Positions 8,722-16,396 of a stretch of DNA of 35,543 bases are shown in pieces. Source of the stretch: Caldithrix sp. Its GTDB lineage: Bacteria; Zhuqueibacterota; Zhuqueibacteria; Thermofontimicrobiales; Sulfurfontimicrobiaceae. The notes below the pieces were generated by a model. The model did no database searches. It was not told the origin of the DNA and worked only from the letters and a program-made list of their open reading frames with translations. The position numbers were made by a program, and so were the translations under genes. The stretch lies in assembly GCA_020722815.1 (NCBI GenBank), contig DYKB01000067.1:1-35543 (forward strand). Reading direction: 5' to 3'. The first letter of the stretch is position 1. Every line of letters starts with the position of its first letter.

Positions 8722-9984
8722 TTAAAACAGAATTCGCGCCTCATGACTCTCCATCCGCAGGTTGAAACGGCGGGAAATGGTGGGTAAAATATCAATAATA
8801 TTGGCAAATTCCAGCCGGATATTTTGCGGAATTTGCGGTCCAAAAACGATAAAGAAGCCATGCTGGTCAGTCTCAGCAGGAAGAAAGCCGTGAGTAGCCT
8901 TTTGTTGAGCACGCGTCAGAACTTCCCCCGAGAGATTGGTGCCAATTGAAACCTCACCCTTTCCAATAATGGCATAACAGGCCATGGGACTGGCATTTAA
9001 TTTAAACAGATTTTCTCGGGTAAGAATTTCAAACGTTTCAGGATATTCTTCAGATGCGCTTTTCAATATATCAAAAAGCTGATGCTCGGTTTCCAAATCA
9101 TTTTTGTAGCGTAAAATAAATTCGCAGGTCCCTCCTTGAATCCGACCAATCACTTTCCAATCCGTAATATTTCCGCTGGAATCTAACCGAATCAATCCAG
9201 CCTTTACCAGTAACAGATTGGCCTGAAACTCATATTGTACATCCCGATGTCCAAAACTGGACAATAGACAAAAAATGGTTCGTTCATAGATACCCGCCTT
9301 TTGGGTCTGTTCGATGATTTCTCCTAAACAAGTGTCGAGATATTCCAGGTGAGTTAAGAACTCTGTTGACCAACTCCCATTTTGATGATGAATCGCATCA
9401 GAATCGGTCAATCGTGCCAACAGAAGATTGGGTCGATAGTTAATCAATTCTTTGATAACCTGTGTTTTTATTTGATCACTCTCAAAATAATAGGAAATTT
9501 CAGAACCAAGCCGCTGAGTCAATTGATCAATCAGACAGGGCGTAGACAATTTTTTTAATTTTTGAAGATGAACACCATTCAGTTTATCGGATTGTCGCCA
9601 CAATTCCGGAATGTTCCAGGTAATAACACTATCCAATGTATTCGGAAAGAAAAAATTAGCGGTTGTCATACCCGCTTCATGAAAATAATCCCAAATCGGC
9701 CGGGCGTGAAAATGGAGTTGTGAAAATCGGAAATCACTTTGTGGCTCCAAACAATCGTAGACGGTTGTATAATAGCCACTCTTAACCGGTGACAATCCAG
9801 TTGCCAGAGCGACATGGCAGGATGGCGAATATACCGGAAATACGGGTGTTACATTAAAGCATGAGATTCCGGTACTTATCGCCTGCTGCAAGTGCGGAAT
9901 CCAGATACCATTAAATTCCGCTGTTTCCAGATATTCCGCTCGAATTCCATCAAAGGTGATAACAACAAGATGTTCAGATATCAT
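8722..9984 (-). CDS. Alkaline-phosphatase-superfamily phosphodiesterase (type I phosphodiesterase/nucleotide pyrophosphatase fold)
   Basis: 420 aa, with no signal peptide. ITFDGIR (Asp12) and FPVYSPSCHVALATG fit the family's metal and nucleophile motifs, with Ser53 where most members have Thr. LTDSDAIHH (Asp194/Asp196, His199/200) supplies the second metal set, and TDQHGFFIVFGPQIP the late His. The usual SDHG motif reads SSFGH (around 243-246), so one metal ligand appears to be lost or shifted and activity may be altered. The C-terminus (ANIIDILPTISRRF) resembles sulfatase/phosphoglycerate-mutase-like members. The gene starts 17 nt after the sialidase-like gene, a tight operon. Substrate unknown; a sugar phosphodiester or nucleotide-sugar is a guess from the neighbours. 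Confidence 0.85.
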   Translation of the reverse strand: MISEHLVVITFDGIRAEYLETAEFNGIWIPHLQQAISTGISCFNVTPVFPVYSPSCHVALATGLSPVKSGYYTTVYDCLEPQSDFRFSQLHFHARPIWDYFHEAGMTTANFFFPNTLDSVITWNIPELWRQSDKLNGVHLQKLKKLSTPCLIDQLTQRLGSEISYYFESDQIKTQVIKELINYRPNLLLARLTDSDAIHHQNGSWSTEFLTHLEYLDTCLGEIIEQTQKAGIYERTIFCLLSSFGHRDVQYEFQANLLLVKAGLIRLDSSGNITDWKVIGRIQGGTCEFILRYKNDLETEHQLFDILKSASEEYPETFEILTRENLFKLNASPMACYAIIGKGEVSIGTNLSGEVLTRAQQKATHGFLPAETDQHGFFIVFGPQIPQNIRLEFANIIDILPTISRRFNLRMESHEARILF

Positions 9985-10001
9985 GGGTCAGCTCAATTCC
10001 A

Positions 10002-11057
10002 TCACAAGTTAAAATCTTTCGAAGTTAAAATGACATGTTTAATGTGGGTTCGTAGATAAGTATAGGTAATGTGAATTTTTCCGTCCCGGGTTTGAATAAT
10101 TGCCGGATAGGAAAATTCTTTTTGCGATTCATTTTCGAGAAAATAATTAGCCTGCCAGGTTTTTCCCTCATCCTTCGAGATGGCCACGTTCAAATTGGCA
10201 CGCCCCTGTTTGGTATCATTAAATACAAGTACGACCAATCCATTCGTTAATTTTACCATGTCACAGGCCGCATTCGGATTACGAAGTTGAGACTGAACCG
10301 GGGTCGTCCAGGTTTGGCCATTGTCACCAGACGTCGCCTGCCAGAGCCGTCCACCACGCCTGCCCGTTCGCATCAAACTGAAGAGTGAACCATCGGCACG
10401 TTGAATCACCGTCGGCTGGATATTTCCCGGTTCGGAGAGGAGATTTTCGGTCTTCTGCCAGGTTTGACCTTTATCACTCGAAATCCAGAATAAAGAAGCC
10501 CATATTCTCTCATCATAGATTGGAAGGATAATATCACCATTCATCAACACGATTGGCTTATTTCGCAGCATAAAACCCAATTCAGGTTCCAGTAAAACAG
10601 GCGCTTTCCAGGTTCTGCCCCCATCATCTGAATGAATCGCCTTCATCTGACAGGTTTCCCAACCATCCCCTTCCATTGTCATATAATATAATCGCAACTG
10701 ATTTTCGGGTGTTACCCATAGTACTGGATTTCCTTCGGGTTTCTCCGGTGTATCAGCCAAAACAACCGGTTCCGACCATTCGGACGAATCAGCATCCCGG
10801 CGGGACATGAGCACGGCAACATCTTTCGCGCCTTCCTCACTCCCCGCATACCAGGCAACCATCAAGCTACCATCCGGCAATTCGGCAATCGTGGAAGCGT
10901 GACAGGAAGGGTATTTTTCAGTTGGTTCGCACACATAATCCCATTGATACACTGAAAAATTTATCACCGCTGGCATTTTGTCTATACCGGCGTGTTGTTT
11001 TGAACTACAAGCGATCCCAACAGCAAGGATAATCAGTAACAGGTTTCTCTTGACCAT
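10002..11057 (-). CDS. Sialidase-like (BNR/Asp-box) exo-glycosidase lipoprotein
   Basis: About 351 aa. I start it at the ATG at 11057, which has GAGGGAAG in front and begins a lipoprotein signal (MVKRNLLLIILAVGIAC). An ATG 51 nt farther upstream would hide that signal. Four Asp-box repeats (SDDGGRTW, SSDKGQTW, SGDNGQTW, SKDEGKTW) mark a six-bladed sialidase-fold propeller. Other family blocks are SCHASTIAELPDGSLMVAWYAGSEEGAKDV near the N-terminus, RNKPIVLMNGDIILPIYDE and FSLMRTGR. Many such proteins act on acidic sugars other than sialic acid, so the glycan is unknown. It leads an apparent operon with the phosphodiesterase, and the C5-epimerase-like gene lies farther downstream. Confidence 0.88.
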   Translation of the reverse strand: MVKRNLLLIILAVGIACSSKQHAGIDKMPAVINFSVYQWDYVCEPTEKYPSCHASTIAELPDGSLMVAWYAGSEEGAKDVAVLMSRRDADSSEWSEPVVLADTPEKPEGNPVLWVTPENQLRLYYMTMEGDGWETCQMKAIHSDDGGRTWKAPVLLEPELGFMLRNKPIVLMNGDIILPIYDERIWASLFWISSDKGQTWQKTENLLSEPGNIQPTVIQRADGSLFSLMRTGRRGGRLWQATSGDNGQTWTTPVQSQLRNPNAACDMVKLTNGLVVLVFNDTKQGRANLNVAISKDEGKTWQANYFLENESQKEFSYPAIIQTRDGKIHITYTYLRTHIKHVILTSKDFNL

Positions 11058-11307
11058 ACTTCCCTCGATTCTGATTGTTAACAGAAAATGAACCCAGCTA
11101 CTTAACATAAAGTCCTAAAATATGAAAAAAACAATTGATTTTCAACAATTTTTTGATATATTTTTGATATGTCACAAATTCAATTTGATTGTGATACTCT
11201 TTTCCATTTAGGGTAATCTGGTATAATTGTTATAATTTTATTATATATAGTCCGGCAAATTAGTTCAATTCAAAATCCGGCTTTCTGCCATAATAAGGGA
11301 GTAGAAC

Positions 11308-12006
11308 GTGGATTATTTATTTTTTTCAGGCCAGATTTTCGTGGTTCTGGTACTCGGGATTGGAAGCTTATGGCTTATTTATCGTCGGGACAAACAAAAC
11401 CATCAGCCAATTAAAGACCTTTTGCAGGCATTTGGTCTCGGAATCCTGGTAGGCACTTTCTTAATCAACGTTTATCATAATGTTGGCTATTTTTCTGTTT
11501 TTAATTATTATGCATACAATTCAAAACCAATTTTGTTTATCAATACGGTGATAATTTTTGGATTTATTAATGAATTTGCCCGATTTTCGATGCTTTGGTT
11601 TTATATTCGACCTTATAAAAAATTTGCCTCTCCATTGGATAGTGTCTTTTATGCTTTTGCAATATGTCTGGGTTTCGCTGCCGCACAAAATTTAATTTTT
11701 TTGATAGAACCGGATATAATTGCCGGCCATTTCTGGCAAAATTCATTCTTTTATTTCCTTTTTTCGCTTGTTTTTGCTTCGATATGGGGATATGCGGTTG
11801 GTGTTTATAATTTTGAACAAAAAATGCGCCCTGTGATATGGACGTTCATTTTTTGCTTTCTCATGCATGGCTTCATTAACTTTTGCCTGATTATAGAAAT
11901 TAATTTTTTCTGGATTTTTATTATTCTCTTACCCCTTATTCTCTTCGCCTTTCACAAAATTCAATTCTTCAACTCAATCAGTATAAAAAATAAAATAAAT
12001 AATTAA
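11308..12006 (+). CDS. PrsW-like multi-pass membrane protein, probably catalytically degenerate
   Basis: 232 aa from a GTG with AAGGGAG upstream. About seven hydrophobic segments. The order of motifs matches the PrsW glutamic-type intramembrane protease family: NEFARF near residue 90, DSVFYAFAICLGFAAAQN near 110-127, and FLMHGFIN near 190. In active PrsW the first motif is EExxK and the second ends in EN; here they read NEFAR and QN, so two acidic or key residues are changed and proteolysis is doubtful. Two TATAAT-like boxes lie 11222-11236. The thioredoxin-like gene starts about 35 nt downstream on the same strand, suggesting one transcript. The family fit is from memory of motifs, without an alignment. 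Confidence 0.65.
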   Translation: MDYLFFSGQIFVVLVLGIGSLWLIYRRDKQNHQPIKDLLQAFGLGILVGTFLINVYHNVGYFSVFNYYAYNSKPILFINTVIIFGFINEFARFSMLWFYIRPYKKFASPLDSVFYAFAICLGFAAAQNLIFLIEPDIIAGHFWQNSFFYFLFSLVFASIWGYAVGVYNFEQKMRPVIWTFIFCFLMHGFINFCLIIEINFFWIFIILLPLILFAFHKIQFFNSISIKNKINN

Positions 12007-12041
12007 TCAATTTCTTAACATTAAAATCGTTTGGAGAATTA

Positions 12042-12556
12042 TTGAAGAAAAAAAATACGGATGGATAAGTGTATTACTCATTGTTTTCTTCGGTCGTGTT
12101 TATTTTGCCGGGATGCTAAAAAATGAAAATTACTACCAAATTGGTGAGACTTTTCGTCCTGTAACACTGATATCGATTTCCGGTGAAGCTATCTCCCTGG
12201 AAAAATTTAGCGGGAAAATTTTATTCATAAATTTTTATGCCAGTTGGTGACCTCCCTGTCGTACGGAGGCGCCGTACCTGGAAAATATATTGTGGCAAAA
12301 TTTCCGTGATAAAAATGTCCAGATCATGACGGTTAATCGCGAAGAAACCATCGACAAAGCGAGAGCGTTGGGGGAGCAAAATAAATGGTCATTTCCGTCA
12401 TTTATTGATTCCAAACGCGAATTTTATAGTCAATTTACCCCAAAATATATTCCCTGGAATGTCATCATCGACCAGAATGGCATAATTCGATATTCGGAAC
12501 CTGGATTTAATCAGGAAAAATTTGAGCAAATTTTGAATCAATTAACTTCAAAATAA
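12042..12556 (+). CDS. TlpA/thioredoxin-like protein with in-frame TGA at the first active-site Cys (candidate selenoprotein)
   Basis: The frame ending at 12556 stays open upstream except for one TGA at 12248-12250. Around it the protein reads INFYASW-TGA-PPCRTEAPYL, so TGA occupies the first Cys of the WCxxC redox motif, giving UPPC. The rest is a normal AhpC-TSA/TlpA domain: GEAISLEKFSGK before, VNREE, and the cis-Pro region YIPWNVIIDQNGIIR after. A stem-loop of SECIS type follows the TGA (separate entry). An N-terminal membrane anchor (WISVLLIVFFGRVYF) suggests a periplasmic thiol reductase. The start is uncertain. A TTG at 12042 with GGAG upstream is one base out of frame across an A8 run (12048-12055); the first in-frame ATG is 12113, which would drop the anchor. 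The alternative is a pseudogene with a nonsense mutation. The conventionally annotatable ORF would be only the fragment from about 12290. Confidence 0.72.
12251..12277 (+). promoter_or_regulatory. Candidate bacterial SECIS element
   Basis: Directly after the TGA, GTACGG (12261-12266) and CCGTAC (12272-12277) form a perfect 6-bp stem with loop AGGCG. The loop starts 16 nt after the TGA and has G in its first two bases, matching the published general features of bacterial SECIS elements (short stem, small loop, G early in the loop, about 16-37 nt from UGA). A competing CCTCC/GGAGG pairing (12251-12255 with 12265-12269) is also possible. Confidence 0.55.
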
Positions 12557-12920
12557 TATCCTGGCTCATCATTATTAGAATTCTGAGCTCATTCAGTAAA
12601 TGTTTAAAATTTTTCTTCTGGCCACCAATAGCGGCGCCACCGAAAAAACCAAAAAAGGTTTATTCTTTTGTAAAATCAAATTTCTAAAATTATTTATATA
12701 ATAATTTTGGTGGACACTCTATTCTGGGACCAACTGTTTTTTTAAGTTTCTTTATAGCCATTCTCGACTGATTTCATTCATTTATGGATCAAGTAAAATT
12801 TATTTAACAATTACAGCCTTCTAAAATTTATTATTTTTTTGGAACTTATTATCATAAATTGGGTATATTGGATATTTATTCAAAAAAAGTTATAATTAAC
12901 CATTAAAGGAGGTGATTTAT
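12557..12920 (+). other. Leader region of the LysW operon
   Basis: 364 bases without a gene on either strand. The 3' end holds the lysW promoter and ribosome site. The remainder is AT-rich, with no hairpin convincing enough to call a terminator for the upstream pair or a riboswitch. Confidence 0.5.
12868..12896 (+). promoter_or_regulatory. Sigma-70-like promoter of the lysW operon
   Basis: TTGGAT at 12868-12873 and TATAAT at 12891-12896 with exact 17-bp spacing. Transcription would start near 12903, right before a near-perfect AAAGGAGGTGA ribosome site (12905-12915), giving high lysW expression with a leader of under 20 nt. Confidence 0.6.
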
Positions 12921-13085
12921 ATGGCAGAATGTCCAGTTTGTGGTGCTGACATTGAATTTAAAGATGGTGTGGTGGAAGGTGAGTTACTGGAATGTCCTGA
13001 ATGTGGTACCGAATTGGAAGTTATCAGTACCGATCCCATTACCTTACAAGAAGCCCCACAGGAAGAAGAAGATTGGGGAGAATAG
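12921..13085 (+). CDS. lysW: LysW amino-group carrier protein
   Basis: 54 aa, usual for the family and too short for many gene finders. A zinc ribbon is formed by two CPxCG pairs (CPVCG at 4-8 and CPECG at 28-32), followed by an acidic tail ending in EDWGE. The C-terminal Glu is the attachment point: its gamma-carboxyl forms an isopeptide with the amino group of alpha-aminoadipate (lysine route) or glutamate (arginine route), protecting the intermediate and presenting it to the pathway enzymes. It heads the operon, 6 nt before the homocitrate synthase gene, and has the best ribosome site in the window, as expected for a carrier needed in excess. Confidence 0.97.
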   Translation: MAECPVCGADIEFKDGVVEGELLECPECGTELEVISTDPITLQEAPQEEEDWGE

Positions 13086-13091
13086 GAAACA

Positions 13092-14243
13092 ATGGTTAAA
13101 ATTTTAGATTCAACCCTCCGGGAAGGCGAGCAAACTCCCGGCGTTTATTTTGATGTACATATTAAATTGGCCATCGCCGATATGCTGGATGCATTAGGGA
13201 TCGATATTATCGAAGCTGGCCATCCCCTGGTAACACCGGAAATTCAACATAGTGTCGAAGAAATCGCAAAACGTGGTTTAAAAGCTAAAATTGGGGCCCA
13301 TGCCCGTTCGCTGAAACTAGATGTGGATATGGCACTCTCCTGTGGTGTACAGTTCCTGGGTATTTTTTATTGTGTGTCCGATGAGCGATTATCTGATCAG
13401 GATAAAAAGCTTCATCAGGCAGTTGATCAGATTGCGCAGGTTATTAGTTACGCCAGAGCACAAAAGCCGGATTTGCTTATTCGTTATACACCGGAGGACG
13501 CTGTTCGTTCGCCATTTCAAAATGTTCTCGATGCCGCCACAGCAGCAGTCACGGCTGGCGCCGATATTATTAGTATTGCCGATACGACTGGATTTATGAT
13601 ACCGGGTACGCCAAACAATCTTTATGACTATGTCAAGCGGCTTAAAGAAGAGTTGGGCAAAAAGAATTGTTATCCTCAAATTGCCGTTCATTGTCATAAC
13701 GATCGCGGGCTGGCGTTGGCCAATGCCCTGGATGGCTTTCGGGGGGGCGCCGAGATTATTGATACTGCGGTTTTGGGACTTGGTGAACGGGCCGGCATTG
13801 TTGATCTGGCCACGCTCCTGGTTATTTTAACGCAGGATTTTAAAATGAAAAATGGCTGGGATTTAACAAAATTGCCCGAAGTTTATCAACTGGTAAGTAA
13901 ATATTCCAGAATTTCGATTCCGGTGAATTATCCGATTACTGGAGAGAACGCTTTCACACACTGTGCCGGCGTACACACTCAAGCCGCCATTCGGAATCCA
14001 TTACACTATCAAAGTGTGCAGCCCGAAGTTGTTGGTCGGAAGTCCAAAATTTCGCTGGATCACATGTCCGGTATTGCCGCGGTGAAGTATTCCCTGGATC
14101 AAATTGGTGAATCGAATCTCGAAAAAGATTTTGTTTTACGGGTTCTGGAAAGAGTGAAAGATGTTGGACAGCGGGGTCGTACTGTTGACTTGCCTGAACT
14201 TAAGTACATCGTGCGTTATTTACGCGAACATAGCCCGTGTTAA
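13092..14243 (+). CDS. Homocitrate synthase (alpha-aminoadipate lysine pathway)
   Basis: 383 aa HMGL-like TIM barrel. LDSTLREGEQTPGV at the N-terminus gives the metal-binding Asp6 and the Arg10-Glu11 pair; AVHCHNDRGLALANAL near 201-216 gives the two metal His; GLGERAG and the ENAFTHCAGVHTQA segment complete the signature of the homocitrate/2-isopropylmalate synthase family. The length and lack of a LeuA regulatory domain match homocitrate synthase (LysS/NifV type). The reaction is acetyl-CoA plus 2-oxoglutarate to homocitrate. Location between lysW and lysX strongly favours the lysine route over NifV or LeuA. Homoaconitase and homoisocitrate dehydrogenase genes are not in the window. A 212-nt gap follows before lysX. 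Confidence 0.92.
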   Translation: MVKILDSTLREGEQTPGVYFDVHIKLAIADMLDALGIDIIEAGHPLVTPEIQHSVEEIAKRGLKAKIGAHARSLKLDVDMALSCGVQFLGIFYCVSDERLSDQDKKLHQAVDQIAQVISYARAQKPDLLIRYTPEDAVRSPFQNVLDAATAAVTAGADIISIADTTGFMIPGTPNNLYDYVKRLKEELGKKNCYPQIAVHCHNDRGLALANALDGFRGGAEIIDTAVLGLGERAGIVDLATLLVILTQDFKMKNGWDLTKLPEVYQLVSKYSRISIPVNYPITGENAFTHCAGVHTQAAIRNPLHYQSVQPEVVGRKSKISLDHMSGIAAVKYSLDQIGESNLEKDFVLRVLERVKDVGQRGRTVDLPELKYIVRYLREHSPC

Positions 14244-14455
14244 TTTTTTATATTTCTAAAAGAAGAAAAGAATGAACTATTATTTCAGCAAAATATCTTT
14301 ATGCCATCGACGAAAACGTCCTGCAAGTAAATATTTCCCGATTTAGAAATAACCGACTTATCCAATATTATTTTCCAAAAGAGCTAACCCTTTATTTTTC
14401 TTTTAATTATTATCATTCTACGTTTCATCATAATTTAACAGGATCAAACATAACT

Positions 14456-15301
14456 ATGAAAATTGGATTTTTACATTCATTAATTCGAAAAGATGAAAAA
14501 TTAATTCTCACCGAATTTGAAAAGCATTCAGACGTTGAAGTGGTCATGATTGATGACCGCGATCTGATCTTTCATCTTGACAAAGATAAATTTGATTTCG
14601 ATGTGGTGCTTGAACGCTGTATTAACCATTCCCGTGCGTTGCATGCGTTAAAACTATTTGAAACCGCCGGCGTAAAATGCGTCAACACCTCGAAGGTTGC
14701 GACAATTTGTGGGGATAAACTTTTAACTTCAATTGCCCTGAAAAATCATCAAGTTCCCCAGCCTGAACTAAAAATTGCCTTTACCGAAGAATCAGCCCTG
14801 AAGGCGATTGAAGAAATGAGTTATCCCGTCGTCCTGAAACCGGCCGTGGGTTCATGGGGACGGCTTCTTTCTAAAATTAATGATAAAGATGCCGCTGAAG
14901 CGATTCTGGAACATAAAACCGTACTGGGTTCTTATCATCATTCCATTTTTTATATTCAAAAATATATCGATAAAAAAGGTCGGGATATCCGAAGTTTTGT
15001 GGTTGGGGATGAATGTATTGCCTGTATTTATCGGACTTCCCCCCACTGGATTACCAATACTGCACGCGGAGGTGTTGCGACCAATTGTCCGGTGACGCCA
15101 GAACTCGCTCAAATCTCTGTCCAGGCTGCCAAAGCGGTCGGTGGCGGCATCGTGGCTATTGATCTGTTTGAAACCGGGCAGGGCCTTCTCGTAAATGAGG
15201 TCAATTATACCATGGAATTTAAAAATAGTATCGCTCCCACGGGCGTGGATATTCCGAAAAAAATTGTTGACTATGTCTTAAAAATTGCCCGGGGTGAATA
15301 A
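14456..15301 (+). CDS. lysX: LysX, LysW:alpha-aminoadipate ligase (ATP-grasp, RimK-like)
   Basis: 281 aa. It ligates alpha-aminoadipate (possibly also glutamate) to the C-terminal Glu of LysW with ATP. ATP-grasp signatures: VNTSKVATICGDKLLTS near 78-95, YPVVLKPAVGSWGRLL near 122-138, IQKYI...GRDIRSFVVG near 163-184, and the metal-binding end LLVNEVNYTMEFKNSI near 244-260. Residues separating LysX from ArgX are not certain to me; the adjacent homocitrate synthase argues for aminoadipate. The stop codon abuts the ATG of the reductase gene, so translation is coupled. The 212-nt gap upstream could hold a second promoter, though I see no clear one. Confidence 0.94.
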   Translation: MKIGFLHSLIRKDEKLILTEFEKHSDVEVVMIDDRDLIFHLDKDKFDFDVVLERCINHSRALHALKLFETAGVKCVNTSKVATICGDKLLTSIALKNHQVPQPELKIAFTEESALKAIEEMSYPVVLKPAVGSWGRLLSKINDKDAAEAILEHKTVLGSYHHSIFYIQKYIDKKGRDIRSFVVGDECIACIYRTSPHWITNTARGGVATNCPVTPELAQISVQAAKAVGGGIVAIDLFETGQGLLVNEVNYTMEFKNSIAPTGVDIPKKIVDYVLKIARGE

Positions 15302-16348
15302 ATGTCCAAAATTAAAATTTCTATTGTGGGAGGTTCCGGTTATACCGGGGGTGAATTAATCCGGCTCCTGCTGTTTCATCGGGAAGTGGAGATTAAACAG
15401 ATTACATCTGAGCGACAGGCGGGGCGGCATCTGCATCGGATGCATCCGAATTTGCGAAAAATTACCCAATTAAAATTTAATTCGCTTTCAGAGCTCGAAC
15501 CGTGCGATGTCCTTTTCTTGTGTCTGCCGCATGGTGAAGCCATGAAGAAAATCGATAAATTTAAACAGATCGCTCCTAAAATTATTGATTTAAGCGGCGA
15601 TTTTCGTTTAAAAGATCCGGCTGACTATGAAAAATGGTACCATGTGACCCATCCCCAGCCGGCGCTGCTTAAAGAGTTTGTCTATGGGATTCCGGAATTG
15701 CATCGTGAGGAGATGAAAAAGGCCCGATTTATCTCCTCGGCTGGGTGTAATGCAACTGTTTCGATTCTGGGATTGTATCCTTTGTTTAAAGCGGGATTAG
15801 TCGATTCCGAAAAAACCGTCATCGAGGTAAAAACGGGCTCCAGTGAAGGTGGCAATTCCGTCAATGAAGGTTCCCACCATCCGGAACGCAGCGGTTGTGT
15901 GCGCTCCTACAAACCAACGGCCCATCGCCATGCTGCCGAAATCATTCAGGAACTGAATTTTGGTCAAAAAATTCAGGTGCATTTTTCCGCAACATCAATC
16001 GATATGGTGCGGGGAACCCTGGCGACCTGTCATGTTTTTCTCAAGGAAAATGTCGATGAAAAAGCCATCTGGAAAATTTATCGTGATGCCTATAGCAGCG
16101 AGCCCTTCATTCGGATAGTCAAAGATCGTGAAGGGATTTATCGCTATCCAGAGCCAAAGTTACTGAGCGGAACGAATTTTTGTGATATTGGCTTTGAAAA
16201 AGATGAAATGTCCAACCGGCTGGTGGTTATCAGCGCTATTGACAATTTGATGAAAGGCGCCGCGGGGCAGGCGGTTCAGGCATTTAATCTGATGCATGGC
16301 CTGGATGAGACGATGGGCCTGGAATTTCCGGGATTGCATCCAATTTAA
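15302..16348 (+). CDS. lysY: LysY, LysW-aminoadipyl phosphate reductase (ArgC family)
   Basis: 348 aa NADPH-dependent reductase turning LysW-bound aminoadipyl phosphate into the semialdehyde. The N-terminal Rossmann motif GGSGYTGGELIRLL, the nucleophile Cys in SSAGCNATVSILGLYPL near residue 149, EVKTGSSEGG, and the PTAHRHAAEI motif match LysY/ArgC. The ATG immediately follows the lysX TAA. Because LysW systems often serve both lysine and arginine, this enzyme may act in both; no separate argC is visible here. A 48-nt gap separates it from the amidotransferase-fold gene. Confidence 0.93.
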   Translation: MSKIKISIVGGSGYTGGELIRLLLFHREVEIKQITSERQAGRHLHRMHPNLRKITQLKFNSLSELEPCDVLFLCLPHGEAMKKIDKFKQIAPKIIDLSGDFRLKDPADYEKWYHVTHPQPALLKEFVYGIPELHREEMKKARFISSAGCNATVSILGLYPLFKAGLVDSEKTVIEVKTGSSEGGNSVNEGSHHPERSGCVRSYKPTAHRHAAEIIQELNFGQKIQVHFSATSIDMVRGTLATCHVFLKENVDEKAIWKIYRDAYSSEPFIRIVKDREGIYRYPEPKLLSGTNFCDIGFEKDEMSNRLVVISAIDNLMKGAAGQAVQAFNLMHGLDETMGLEFPGLHPI

Positions 16349-16396
16349 TTACTTCTTTTCGTTTTAAAAATTTGAACTTTTTTCAGTCCATAAATT

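Noticed and set aside
12248..12250. TGA in the thioredoxin-like gene as an ordinary nonsense mutation (pseudogene)
   Set aside because: Kept as the alternative only. The TGA falls precisely on the redox Cys, the downstream frame is intact and a SECIS-like stem follows, so recoding is the better reading.
13389..13697. Minus-strand ORF of 102 aa opposite homocitrate synthase
   Set aside because: Antisense shadow of a well-supported gene, with no domain.
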